DNA from: Shinella lacus
Lineage (GTDB): Bacteria > Pseudomonadota > Alphaproteobacteria > Rhizobiales > Rhizobiaceae
Assembly (NCBI RefSeq): GCF_010994755.1
Contig: NZ_WHSB02000001.1
Coordinates: 806,001-870,000, forward strand
Direction of reading: 5' to 3'
Length of the DNA: 64,000 nucleotides
Shown here: piece after piece, positions 25,687-34,539 of the stretch
Position numbering within the stretch: position 1 is the stretch's first letter
How the letters are laid out: the number at the start of each line of letters is the position of its first letter
The notes under the pieces: generated by a model
Database searches by the model: none
What the model was told of the DNA's origin: nothing
What the model saw: the letters and a program-made list of their open reading frames with translations, nothing else
Position numbers and translations under genes: made by a program

Positions 25687-25986
25687 ATGTCCGCTCTCGA
25701 TCTCATGCGCCGCCGCGTCGATCTCGTCGGCACCGTATCGGCGCTGACCGCGAAGGCCCTGAAGCTGACCCAGGCGGTCTCCGGGGTCGAAATGGACATC
25801 CTGCGCCTCGAACTGGCAATCGGCCGCGATCCCGCAAACGGGCAACTGGTGCGGGAATTGCATAGCCAGGAGGAGAGCGCCGCGGCGATCCGCCAGGAAC
25901 AGGCCGACTGCGCGGAAGACATCGCGGCGGCGGAACGGGAGGTCGCCGCACTGGATGCGCTGATCGCAGCCGCAAAGGGAGGATGA
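25687..25986 (+). CDS. unrecognised 99-residue coiled-coil-like protein
   Basis: A perfect AGGAGG site lies upstream of ATG 25687. The sequence is strongly helical with heptad-like spacing of Leu/Ile/Val (VSGVEMDILRLELAIG; IAAAEREVAALDALIAAA), suggesting a coiled coil or helical hairpin. It has no known family. It is one base from the next gene, so the operon is tightly coupled. Confidence 0.7.
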   Translation: MSALDLMRRRVDLVGTVSALTAKALKLTQAVSGVEMDILRLELAIGRDPANGQLVRELHSQEESAAAIRQEQADCAEDIAAAEREVAALDALIAAAKGG

Positions 25987-25987
25987 A

Positions 25988-27088
25988 ATGAACCAGCAGA
26001 CCATTCCCAACGTCACCCTGTTCGATCTTCTGGCGCGCAACTGGCAGCGCCCGGCGCCCGTCCGCCAGCTCTGTTTCAACGAGGACGACACGATCCTGGC
26101 GATCGGTTCCGCCGACGGCGCGGTCGCCCTCGCCCGCATCGGCGACAATGAACCGCCGGAATCGCGCATCGCGATCGACAACGGCCAGACGACGATCGCG
26201 CCGCGAAAGGGCAAACCCTCGCCGCTGATCAGCACCCGCATTCAGGAGGGCGCTGCCCTTTCGGCCTACCGGGACGGCGCCTTTCTTGTCTCGACCCGCA
26301 GCGGCGAACTTCTCCACGTCACGCGTTCCGGCGAGATCGCGGGAAAAGTTCTTTCCGACAGGACCCCGATTTCTGCCTTCGCCCATAACCACGCGGCAGA
26401 CCTGACGGCGGTGGTCGTCAGGCGGCGGCTACGCCTGCAATCGGGCGAGGTGCAAGCGATCCGAGAAGTCGATCTCGGCGAGCTGGCGCCGGTGATCGTC
26501 TCGATATTCAACGATGGCAGTCTGATCGCCCTTGCCGGCCCGAACAGATTGAGCATCCGGCGCAGCCACGATGATCCCGGCCCGCTATTGGAAGCCGACC
26601 TTTCATCACCACCGCTATCGTTGAAATGGAGCGCGGATGGTCGATGGCTCGCCTGCGGGCTACAAACTGGCGACCTCTGTCTGCTGAATGCGGAAACCGG
26701 CGAGCGCATTGTGTTCGCCGATTTTCCGGGTCCGGTGGGCACGGTCGACTGGAGTTCGGTGACGAACACCGTTCTCGCGTCCGGAGCCTATCGCATCGCC
26801 GGCTGGTCGATGACGGCAGCGCCTGCCAAGGCGCTTGCAACGGGACGTGCCGGCTTCGTCATGGTCGAGGCCGTGGCAGTGCATCCGTCCAAGGCACTGG
26901 TGGCCGCAGGCTACGCAAACGGCAGGATTGCCGTCGCCGAGATTGGCTCACCCGAAGAGCTGACCATCTGCGATATCGGCGGCCCCGTCACGGCGCTGCG
27001 ATGGTCGGCGAGTGGCCGCTATCTGGCGGCGGGCGACGCCTTGGGCAACGCCGCCATCATCACCTTCCCCAATGAAATCTTCAAATAG
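25988..27088 (+). CDS. WD40-like beta-propeller protein
   Basis: The 366-residue protein contains at least five WD40-like blades, each with a hydrophobic-SxDG-xxLAxG pattern: CFNEDDTILAIGSADG, LKWSADGRWLACGLQTGD, VDWSSVTNTVLASGAY, VHPSKALVAAGYANG, LRWSASGRYLAAGDALG. It has no signal peptide or catalytic domain, so it looks like a cytoplasmic scaffold. GGGAGG precedes ATG 25988. It is in one operon with the two small proteins before it and the 59-residue protein after it. Function unknown. Confidence 0.78.
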   Translation: MNQQTIPNVTLFDLLARNWQRPAPVRQLCFNEDDTILAIGSADGAVALARIGDNEPPESRIAIDNGQTTIAPRKGKPSPLISTRIQEGAALSAYRDGAFLVSTRSGELLHVTRSGEIAGKVLSDRTPISAFAHNHAADLTAVVVRRRLRLQSGEVQAIREVDLGELAPVIVSIFNDGSLIALAGPNRLSIRRSHDDPGPLLEADLSSPPLSLKWSADGRWLACGLQTGDLCLLNAETGERIVFADFPGPVGTVDWSSVTNTVLASGAYRIAGWSMTAAPAKALATGRAGFVMVEAVAVHPSKALVAAGYANGRIAVAEIGSPEELTICDIGGPVTALRWSASGRYLAAGDALGNAAIITFPNEIFK

Positions 27089-27100
27089 CAGGAGGACATC

Positions 27101-27280
27101 ATGCAAGCAGAACAACGCACGAATGAAGACACAAGCAAGGACGCCTTTTTCGAACGGATTGCCAAACTGTCGGAGGAGATGATCGCAGCTCACGGCAAGG
27201 ATTTCAGCATGGGCGCGCTGGTGCTCGGTGCGCGGTGGATCGCCGAGGGCCGTGTCGAACCCGACCGCAAGGACAATTGA
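27101..27280 (+). CDS. small unrecognised protein, 59 residues
   Basis: ATG 27101 is preceded by a perfect AGGAGG at 8 bases and begins 12 bases after the propeller stop. The product (starts MQAEQRTNEDTSKDAFFERI, ends in a charged tail) is acidic and helical. The ideal ribosome site, operon position and normal composition argue that it is real. Confidence 0.65.
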   Translation: MQAEQRTNEDTSKDAFFERIAKLSEEMIAAHGKDFSMGALVLGARWIAEGRVEPDRKDN

Positions 27281-27354
27281 ACGCCGCGCAACGCGGTGGC
27301 ACGATCCGGCGGGGCCGGGATCAGCGGATGTTGCCCGTCTGCCGATGCCGGCCG

Positions 27355-27648
27355 TCAGGCCCGGTTTGCGGCCCCGATCCCGCCCCGGCGCTCCTCGTGG
27401 TAGAGGAGACAGACGGTCCGCAGGATGGAGGCCAGGTTGGAGATGCCGCCGGGCAGTTCCATCGCCTCGGCGTAAAGCTGCGAAATCAGCTTGGAGGTCG
27501 AAAGTCCCTCCGTCTCCGCTATGCCTTCCAGAACCTGCCAGAACGCCGTTTCCAGGCGGACACTGGTCGAGTGCCCCGAAATCCGCACCGATCGGCTGAC
27601 CTTCGCGAACCGTCGCGGGCTCTGGTCCGTCAATACCCTGCACATCAT
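27355..27648 (-). CDS. ribbon-helix-helix domain protein (RHH_4 family)
   Basis: This 97-residue protein has the pattern SVRISGHSTSVRLETAFWQ followed by LEGIAETEGLSTSKLISQL, typical of the alphaproteobacterial ribbon-helix-helix family PF13467. It is a putative small DNA-binding regulator. AAGGAAG precedes the twin ATGs 27648/27645. It converges with the propeller operon and precedes the alcohol dehydrogenase on the same strand by about 90 bases, so it could regulate either. Confidence 0.75.
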   Translation of the reverse strand: MMCRVLTDQSPRRFAKVSRSVRISGHSTSVRLETAFWQVLEGIAETEGLSTSKLISQLYAEAMELPGGISNLASILRTVCLLYHEERRGGIGAANRA

Positions 27649-27741
27649 GGTTTCTTCCTTTGCTTCCTCGCGCCTCCAACAGACGCTCCCCGCCGCTTGT
27701 CGCGGCAGGGAGCGGGAGAAGGTTCGCGGCTGATCGGCATC

Positions 27742-28794
27742 TTAGGGGATGAGCACGGCACGCCCATGGATCTTGCCGTCGCGCAGGTCCTTGAGCGCCT
27801 GGTTGGCATCGGCGAGCCGGTATTCGACGGTCGTCAGGTCCACCAGCCCGCGGTCGGCGAGCGCCATCAGCTCCGTCAGTTCCGCCCAAGTGCCGACCAG
27901 GTTGCCGATGATGTTCTTCTCGGTAATCACCATGTCGACGGTCGGAATGCGGATGTCCTCGCCGTAGCCGACGACATAGTAGCTCCCCATCGGCCGGGTC
28001 ATCTTCAGGCCCTTCAGCGTCGTGCCCTTCTCGCCGACGAAGTCGATGACGGCTTCGGCGCCCTGCCCGCCGGTCAGTTCGAGCACGGCCTCCACCTCGT
28101 TGCCGTCGGCCTTGACCAGCTTGTCGGCGCCGATCCTGCCGGCAAGCGCCAACGAGTCGTCGGAGATATCGACGACGATCACGTCGGCCGCGCACATGGC
28201 CTTCAGGCACTGGATGCCGATATGGCCGAGCCCGCCGGCGCCGATGACGACGACCGATTCACCGGGCAGCAGATGGCGCGTCGCCTTCTTGACCGCGCGA
28301 TAGGCGGTGAGGCCCGCGTCCGCATAAGGCGCGACTTCCTTGGGTGCCAGCGTCTTCGGCAGCGGCACGATGTTGCGCTCGGAGGTGCAGAGATATTCGG
28401 AATAGCCGCCGTCGCAGTCGAGCCCAGGGAATTTTCCGGGGCCGTGCATATCGAAGCCGCGCCGGCAGGCAAGGCAGGTGCCGCCGGAGATTTTCGGATG
28501 CACGATCACCGGATCGCCGACCTTGATGCCCTCGACCTCCTTGCCGATGGCTTCGACCCAGCCGGCATTCTCATGGCCCATGATCAGCGGCAGGAGCGCG
28601 TTGCCGTTCGGATCCATGTGCGGACGCCAGACGCCCTCGATGATGTGCAGGTCCGTGCGGCAGACCCCGGCGCCACCGATCCGCACGATCACGTCGGTGG
28701 ACTTCTTGATCGTCGGGTCGGGGACATCCTGAAGCGAGACCCACCGTCCCGTTTCCAGTTTGTCGTCATATTGCGTCAGAACTTGCGCCTTCAT
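27742..28794 (-). CDS. zinc-dependent NAD alcohol dehydrogenase
   Basis: AAGGAGG precedes ATG 28794, giving 350 residues; the longer upstream frame is not used. It is a medium-chain dehydrogenase with catalytic-zinc residues Cys/His (CRTDLHIIEG, GHENAGWVEAIG) and NAD motif GAGGLGHIG. The structural-zinc lobe appears reduced: only one Cys pair, CLACRRG, and a lone CD are visible. The likely role is oxidation of the alcohol made by the monooxygenase. Its own sigma-54-like promoter lies 50 bases upstream, matching regulation with the monooxygenase. Confidence 0.88.
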   Translation of the reverse strand: MKAQVLTQYDDKLETGRWVSLQDVPDPTIKKSTDVIVRIGGAGVCRTDLHIIEGVWRPHMDPNGNALLPLIMGHENAGWVEAIGKEVEGIKVGDPVIVHPKISGGTCLACRRGFDMHGPGKFPGLDCDGGYSEYLCTSERNIVPLPKTLAPKEVAPYADAGLTAYRAVKKATRHLLPGESVVVIGAGGLGHIGIQCLKAMCAADVIVVDISDDSLALAGRIGADKLVKADGNEVEAVLELTGGQGAEAVIDFVGEKGTTLKGLKMTRPMGSYYVVGYGEDIRIPTVDMVITEKNIIGNLVGTWAELTELMALADRGLVDLTTVEYRLADANQALKDLRDGKIHGRAVLIP

Positions 28795-28843
28795 GCTGAT
28801 GTCTCCTCCTTCGGCGGGCCAGTGCCCGTTGCAGGGGATTATT

Positions 28844-28859
28844 CGCAAGCGCCATGCCA
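28844..28859 (-). promoter_or_regulatory. sigma-54-like promoter of the alcohol dehydrogenase
   Basis: The minus strand reads TGGCAT-GGCGC-TTGCG, keeping the invariant -24 GG and -12 GC with N5 spacing. The start site would be near 28832, about 38 bases from ATG 28794. Confidence 0.65.
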
Positions 28860-28932
28860 CATGAATAATACAAGCAATATCAAAAGGATAATCTGGACAA
28901 GCGACGCACCGACTGTTCACCGCCTGAACGGC

Positions 28933-28953
28933 CTGGACAGCCGGCCTGTCCAG
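28933..28953. promoter_or_regulatory. perfect inverted repeat, candidate activator site
   Basis: CTGGACAG-N5-CTGTCCAG at 28933-28953 lies about 75 bp upstream of the adh -24 element. A weaker related pair is found at 28893-28899 (CTGGACA) and 28914-28920 (TGTTCAC). It lies between adh and the divergent activator gene at 29021, which may bind here and also autoregulate. Confidence 0.55.
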
Positions 28954-29020
28954 TTTCTGTTCATTGCGCAGGCGCGCGACAAGCAGTTACCCTGCTTGAA
29001 ATGATGCATGAGGAGGAGAC

Positions 29021-30904
29021 ATGCAGCATCTATCGGGAATGGATCGCGCGCGCAGCGCGCTGGAAAAAGGCGAGCGTTTCCCCATCGGCACGCTGCATCC
29101 CGTCGTGGCCGACAGCTGGCAGCGCTGCCGCGATTTCGATCTCAACCCGCGCGGCACGCCACGCCACAACGTCGTCGCCTTTGCCGATGTGAAACAGCGG
29201 CGCGAGGCGAACACCGCCATGCGCCTGCTGGCGCTGGCCGAGATGCAGCTCCTGCATTCGCAGATCGCCGGCTCCAATTTCATGATCGCGCTGGGGGACG
29301 CGAACGGCGTCGTGCTGGATACGATCAGCGACCAGCACTTCGCCGACAGCGAGGCGGGCCGCGCGATCATTCCCGGCAGCATCTGGAACGAAAGCGAGCG
29401 TGGCACCAATGCGCTGGGGCTTGCCGCCCTCGTCGAAAAGCCGGTGGCGATCTATGGCCGGGAGCACTATTTTGCCTGCCACGGCCATCTGAGTTGCATG
29501 GCTGCACCCATCTTCAGTTCGGATGGCAAGGTGCTTGGCCTGCTCGACGCCTCCTGCGCCCATGAAGCCCGGCAGGAGCACACCCACGCTCTGGTCCGCA
29601 TGGCCGCGGCCCAGATCGAAAACGGCCTCCTCTACCAGAGCCATTCGAAAAGCTTCGTCTTCGCCTTCCATCCGCGCGTGGAATATCTCGACACGCTCTC
29701 CGCCGGCCTGGTTTCCGTCTCGCTCGATGGCGAAATCCTGTCGATCAACCGCCCGGGCAAGACCCTGCTGGACGGCCTGCCGGCCCTGTTGGGCAACCAT
29801 TTCGACATGCTGTTCGAAGCCGGCTTCGGCCAGGCGGTGGACGGTCTCCTGAAGGGCGGCGTCATCCGGATCCGCGACCGGGCGGGCAGCGGCGTCTTCA
29901 TGGTCTGCCGGCAGATCGGCGAGCACGATGCCCCGGTGAAGAAGCGCTCGTCACCATCGATCCCGGCCCTCATCCGACAGGAAAGCGCACCGGACTTCGT
30001 TTCACACGATCCGGCCGTCAAACGATCGCTTGGCGACCTCGCCGAGGCGGCGGTGCTGCGCATGCCCGTGCACATCACCGGGGAAACCGGCACCGGCAAG
30101 GAGCTGATGGCGCAGCATGTCCACAAGGTCAGCGCGCGCAAGGGCGAGTTCGTCGCGCTCAATTGCGGCGCCGTGCCGGAAGAACTGTTCATCGCGGAAA
30201 TTTTTGGCCACGAGCGCGGCGCCTTCACCAATGCGCGCGCCGAAGGCTCCATCGGGCTGGCACGCATGGCCGACCGCGGCACGCTGTTCCTCGACGAGGT
30301 CGCCGATATTCCGCTGGCGGCGCAGACCTCCTTGCTGCGGTTTCTCGACAGCATGGAAATCCGCGCCGTCGGCGCGCAAAAGACGCAGAAGGTGGATGTC
30401 CAGATTGTCTCGGCAACCAATCGCGACCTGGAAAACATGGTGGCGCACAGGCAGTTCCGGGCGGACCTCTATTATCGCCTGAACGCCTTCTCCATCCGCT
30501 TGCCGCCGCTGCGCAGCCGGACCGATTTTGCAAGCATCGTGCGCCACCTCATGGAAAAGATGGCGCCCGGAACGCCGGTGACCGATGCGGCGATCGCCAC
30601 GCTCTCGCAGCGAAAATGGCCGGGCAACATTCGAGAGCTCAGGACCGTCCTGCAACGCGCGCTGGTGCGCCGCTGCGCCGACTACATCGATGAAAGCTGC
30701 TTCGACGAGGCCAGCCTCGTGCCTGACCTTGCCCGCGATTGCTGCGACGAGTGTCGGGACAGGCCGCTCAGCCGCGCCAAATGCCAGGAAATCCGGTCGG
30801 TCTACGAAAAGACGCAGCAGAACATCTCCCGGACGGCGCGGGAACTCGGGCTGTCCCGCACCACGGTCTACAAACATGTACGGACCGTGGAAGCATCGCC
30901 GTAG
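29021..30904 (+). CDS. AcoR-type activator with altered GAFTGA loop (GAFTNA)
   Basis: The 627-residue protein has an N-terminal GAF-type sensor at about 70-205, a PAS-like region at about 220-300, and an AAA+ domain with Walker A GETGTGKE 354-361 and Walker B GTLFLDE 420-426. A C-terminal Fis-type helix-turn-helix follows (NISRTARELGLSRTTVYKHV). The sigma-54 contact loop reads GAFTNA at 400-405 (Gly404 to Asn). GAGGAG precedes ATG 29021. It diverges from the alcohol dehydrogenase, its most likely target, but the loop change raises doubt over normal sigma-54 activation. A Cys-rich segment near the end (CCDECRDRP) may bind metal. Confidence 0.87.
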   Translation: MQHLSGMDRARSALEKGERFPIGTLHPVVADSWQRCRDFDLNPRGTPRHNVVAFADVKQRREANTAMRLLALAEMQLLHSQIAGSNFMIALGDANGVVLDTISDQHFADSEAGRAIIPGSIWNESERGTNALGLAALVEKPVAIYGREHYFACHGHLSCMAAPIFSSDGKVLGLLDASCAHEARQEHTHALVRMAAAQIENGLLYQSHSKSFVFAFHPRVEYLDTLSAGLVSVSLDGEILSINRPGKTLLDGLPALLGNHFDMLFEAGFGQAVDGLLKGGVIRIRDRAGSGVFMVCRQIGEHDAPVKKRSSPSIPALIRQESAPDFVSHDPAVKRSLGDLAEAAVLRMPVHITGETGTGKELMAQHVHKVSARKGEFVALNCGAVPEELFIAEIFGHERGAFTNARAEGSIGLARMADRGTLFLDEVADIPLAAQTSLLRFLDSMEIRAVGAQKTQKVDVQIVSATNRDLENMVAHRQFRADLYYRLNAFSIRLPPLRSRTDFASIVRHLMEKMAPGTPVTDAAIATLSQRKWPGNIRELRTVLQRALVRRCADYIDESCFDEASLVPDLARDCCDECRDRPLSRAKCQEIRSVYEKTQQNISRTARELGLSRTTVYKHVRTVEASP

Positions 30905-31129
30905 CAAATATAAAAAGAGGCCGCTAATTTAAAATATACCTAAATAACGACTATACTCATGAAGGCGAGCCGGCGGCGCAATAAGCTCGAATTTTTCATT
31001 CACGTACGAAGAAAACTGCGCCTTGAAACGTAACCCAGGCGCAATACATTGCCCTTGGCTACCCTTCAGGCAGTCGCGGGCCTTGATCCCGTTTCGACGC
31101 AGCCCGCCAGAACAGGACCGATCTGTCGC

Positions 31130-32215
31130 ATGCCTCAACAGACCGCCGCCATCCAACGCCCCCCTGCCGAAATCGCATATCGAGAGGAACTGGACGCCCT
31201 GCGTCGCACCGACAAGGGGCCACGTCCGCCCGGTTGGGCACTTTCGCTGCGGGCCGTCAAATCCTTCGTGCTCGGCGGTGATGGCGCGAGCGCCAAGCTC
31301 GTCGCTTCCCCCGCCCTCATCGAGCGCGCGATGGTCACGCTCGCCACCTCCCGCGCCCTTCTCCTCATCGGCGAGCCGGGCACGGCCAAGAGCTTTCTCT
31401 CGGAGCTGCTTGCCGCAGCCATCGGCGCGGATTCGACGCTGACGATCCAGGGCGGCGCATCGCTCACCGAGGACCAGATCAAATATGGCTGGAACTATGC
31501 GCTTCTCGTCAGCGAGGGGCCGAGCCGGCGCGCGCTCGTTCCGGCACCTTTGCATCGCGGCATGTCGGACGGCAAGATCGTGCGTTTCGAGGAAATCACT
31601 CGCTGCCCGCTGGAAGTGCAGGATACCCTGCTGTCGATCCTCTCGGACCGGGTCATGGCCGTGCCGGAGCTTTCCGGCGAGGACGGCATGGTCTTCGCCC
31701 GCGACGGCTTCAATGTCATCGCCACCGCGAACACCCGCGACCGCGGCGTCAATGAAATGTCGGCGGCGCTGAAGCGGCGCTTCAACTTCGAAACGGTCTT
31801 TCCTATCCGCGACGCGGACGAGGAACTGGCGCTGGTCAAGCGCGAGGCAGCAAAGCTGCTCGCCCGCTCCGGCGTGCCGGCCGCACCCGACGACGACGTG
31901 CTGGAAGTCCTCGTCACCTGCTTTCGCGAATTGCGTGACGGCCTTTCGGCCGAGGGCGGCATGGAGCGGCTGAGCTCCGTGATGAGCACCGCGGAAGCCG
32001 TCAGCGTCGCCCACGCCGTCGGCGTGCGCGGCCATTACATGCGCGGCGACCGCGGACGGCCTGAAGACATCATCGAATGCCTTGCCGGCACCGCCGCCAA
32101 GGACAATGCGGAAGATCTCACAAAGCTCCGGCGCTATCTGGAGCAGAAGGTATCGAAGCGGTCCGGCGAAGCTTGGAAGGCGTTTTATGCGGCTCGGCAT
32201 CTTCTCACGCCCTGA
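31130..32215 (+). CDS. MoxR-family AAA+ ATPase (YehL-like)
   Basis: ATG 31130 gives 361 residues; a TTG 81 bases upstream is less likely. Motifs are Walker A GEPGTAKS 81-88, Walker B KIVRFEEI 149-156, sensor-1 VIATANTRD 196-204 and arginine finger in LKRRF near 214-218. MoxR ATPases work with vWA-domain partners as remodelling or metal-insertion chaperones (RavA-ViaA, NorQ-NorD, CbbQ-CbbO). A vWA gene is four genes down. It is first of five overlapping genes (31130-41570) that correspond in domain content to E. coli yehL, yehM, yehI, yehP and yehQ. The 225 bases upstream hold an AT-rich stretch with a TATACT box at 30952 and nothing else I recognise. Confidence 0.85.
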   Translation: MPQQTAAIQRPPAEIAYREELDALRRTDKGPRPPGWALSLRAVKSFVLGGDGASAKLVASPALIERAMVTLATSRALLLIGEPGTAKSFLSELLAAAIGADSTLTIQGGASLTEDQIKYGWNYALLVSEGPSRRALVPAPLHRGMSDGKIVRFEEITRCPLEVQDTLLSILSDRVMAVPELSGEDGMVFARDGFNVIATANTRDRGVNEMSAALKRRFNFETVFPIRDADEELALVKREAAKLLARSGVPAAPDDDVLEVLVTCFRELRDGLSAEGGMERLSSVMSTAEAVSVAHAVGVRGHYMRGDRGRPEDIIECLAGTAAKDNAEDLTKLRRYLEQKVSKRSGEAWKAFYAARHLLTP

Positions 32216-34517
32216 GCGCAAGACCGCGCCGGCAGCGGGCGAACGGCTCGTCGTGATCGGCGTCCGGCACCATTCGCCTGCCTGCGCGCGCCTGGTCCGC
32301 CAGGCCATCGCGCGCCACCGTCCAGCCTTCGTGCTGATCGAGGGGCCGGCGGACTTCAATCCGCATCTTGCCGATCTCCGGCTCGACCACCAGCTGCCGC
32401 TTGCGATCTTCAGCTATCACGCGAGCCGGCACCGCAGCTTCGCTTCCTATTCGCCCTTCTGCGCCTATTCGCCGGAATGGGAGGCCTTGCAGGCCGCGTG
32501 GGAGGTCGGGGCGACGCCCCTCTTCTGCGACCTCCCGGCCTGGCATCCGGATTTCGGCGAGCGGGCCAACCGCTATGCCGATCCGCATGGTCGCCGCGCC
32601 GCCGTGGCCGAAGCTGCCGTCGCCGGTGCGCTTGGCGAGGATGGCCGCGATGCCGTCTGGGACGCGCTTGCAGAACAGGCGCCGGCCGACGAGCTGGAGC
32701 GCCGGCTGGACCGCTATTTCGACCTGCTGCGCCCGGAGGGCGGCGAGGACCCGCAGGAACTTTCCCGCGAGCGCTTCATGGCCGCCCATGCCGCCTGGGC
32801 GCTGAAGGAGGCGCAAAACCGCAAGGTGGTCCTCGTCTGCGGCGGCTGGCATGCGGAGGCGATACGGCGGCTGGCACGGGAGGCGGATGGGGAACGGCCT
32901 GCTGTCCCGGCCCCGACCGGCGACGAGCGCGCCGGAAGCTATCTCGTGCCTTACGATTACCGCCGGCTCGACCGCTTCACCGGCTACGCCTCCGGCATGC
33001 CCTCTCCCGCCTATTACGAACAGGTTTTCGCCCGTGGGCTGGATGCCGCCGCCGACTGGGCGGAAAACGCGATCGCACAGGCGATGCGGGCCGCCGGGCA
33101 GGTCGTCTCCACGGCCGATCGGGTGGCCTGGCACACCCATGCGCAGGCGCTCGCCATGGCACGCGGCCACCGTACGAGGCTGCGTTCGGATCTGCTCGAC
33201 GCGGCACTCGCGACCCTCGTCAAGGATGGGCTCGACCAGCCTGCCGCCTGGAGCCGCGACGGCGCCGTGCGTGCCGGCACCCATCCCGCCCTCGTCGCGA
33301 TGCTGAAGGCACTGACCGGCGAACGCCGCGGCCGGCTGGCGCCCGGAACGCGCCGGCCACCGCTGATCACCGACATCGAGATCCGGCTGGCAGAGGCGGG
33401 GCTGACGCCCGACCATCGCGCCCGCCAGATCGAACTCGACTGGAACGTTGCGGCCGACCGGGAGCGCGCCCACACGCTGAACGCGTTGCGGCTTCTCGGC
33501 ATGCCCGGTCTGGAACGGCTCGAAGGTCCGCTGGCGCCCCGCACCGCCGCCCCGCGGGAAACCTTCCGTCTGGTCCTCCATCGCGATGCGGAAGGCACGC
33601 TGATCGAGGCGTCGCGCTGGGGCGGCACGTTGCCGATGGCGGCGGCCGCGCTCCTCAGCGATCGCGCGGCGCAAGCCGGGGGCGACCTTAAAATCCTCTC
33701 CCTTTGCCTGGCCGATGCACTGTTTGCCGGATTGCTCGTTCTCGAAAACGACCTGACCGCTCAGCTCGCGCAGGGCATCGCGCTGTCGCACGACATGGGC
33801 GCCATCGGCGCGGCGGGCCGCCTGGCCGTCCAGTTGCATCGCTTCGGCGAGATTTTCGGCATCGCCGCGCGGCAAGCACTCGGCGAGTTGTGCGAAGCCG
33901 TCTTCGACAAGGTGTTGCAGACCGCGGAGTCCATCCACAACGACGAGGAGGGCCTGCGCGCCATTCCGGCATTCGCCGCCTGCCGCGACATGCTGCGCGA
34001 TTGCCCGGACCTCGATATCGAGCGCGACGCCTTTCTGGCGACGCTCGGCCGGTGCCTGGCGAATGCGGAAACGGCACCTGCCGTTGCCGGCGCGGCCCTG
34101 GGCACGCTCGTGGCCTGCGGTGAAGGCGGCGCCTACGATGTCGCCGGCCGCATGCACCGTTTCAGCCGGCCCGACCAGCTCGGCGATTTCCTGTCGGGGC
34201 TGTTTGCGCTGGCGCGCGAGGAGATTGCCGCCGACACGGCCGTCATCGACGCTGTCCGCGCCCTGATTGACGGCTGGCACGACGATGCCTTCCTAACGGC
34301 GCTCCCTGCCCTCCGGCAGGCCTTCGCGTTTTTCCCGCCACGCGAGCGGGAGCGGCTGTCGCGCGTCATCCTTCGCGCCCATGGCGCGAGCGAGGCGCAA
34401 GCGGAAATCCAGGCGCTGGAATGGATGCGCCAGCCGGCACACGTCACCGACCAGGCGGCGGCACTGGCACTCGAAGCGATCGTCGCCCGGCGTCTTGCCG
34501 ATGCCGGGCTGGTTTGA
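32187..34517 (+). CDS. DUF5682-family protein (YehM-like)
   Basis: ATG 32187 lies inside the end of the MoxR gene (29-base overlap), giving 776 residues. The N-terminal region has VRHHSPACA at 26-34, LIEGPADF at 50-57 and CGGWHAEAI near 218-226. His and Glu in such positions recall the EreA/ChaN/TraB group of putative metal-dependent enzymes, an inference from pattern only. The rest is helical. The family (PF18934) occurs mainly next to MoxR, vWA and SWIM genes. Cytoplasmic, with no membrane segment. It overlaps or nearly abuts both neighbours, indicating coupled synthesis. Confidence 0.78.
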   Translation: MRLGIFSRPERKTAPAAGERLVVIGVRHHSPACARLVRQAIARHRPAFVLIEGPADFNPHLADLRLDHQLPLAIFSYHASRHRSFASYSPFCAYSPEWEALQAAWEVGATPLFCDLPAWHPDFGERANRYADPHGRRAAVAEAAVAGALGEDGRDAVWDALAEQAPADELERRLDRYFDLLRPEGGEDPQELSRERFMAAHAAWALKEAQNRKVVLVCGGWHAEAIRRLAREADGERPAVPAPTGDERAGSYLVPYDYRRLDRFTGYASGMPSPAYYEQVFARGLDAAADWAENAIAQAMRAAGQVVSTADRVAWHTHAQALAMARGHRTRLRSDLLDAALATLVKDGLDQPAAWSRDGAVRAGTHPALVAMLKALTGERRGRLAPGTRRPPLITDIEIRLAEAGLTPDHRARQIELDWNVAADRERAHTLNALRLLGMPGLERLEGPLAPRTAAPRETFRLVLHRDAEGTLIEASRWGGTLPMAAAALLSDRAAQAGGDLKILSLCLADALFAGLLVLENDLTAQLAQGIALSHDMGAIGAAGRLAVQLHRFGEIFGIAARQALGELCEAVFDKVLQTAESIHNDEEGLRAIPAFAACRDMLRDCPDLDIERDAFLATLGRCLANAETAPAVAGAALGTLVACGEGGAYDVAGRMHRFSRPDQLGDFLSGLFALAREEIAADTAVIDAVRALIDGWHDDAFLTALPALRQAFAFFPPRERERLSRVILRAHGASEAQAEIQALEWMRQPAHVTDQAAALALEAIVARRLADAGLV

Positions 34518-34539
34518 TGATGAGATGAGGATGGACAGC

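Noticed and set aside
30905-31129. Small gene or insertion-sequence remnant in the AT-rich stretch
   Set aside because: No frame with a ribosome site, no terminal inverted repeats; only a weak promoter-like TATACT is visible.
32205-34280. 691-codon open frame on the minus strand
   Set aside because: Antisense to the DUF5682 gene; no recognisable protein features.
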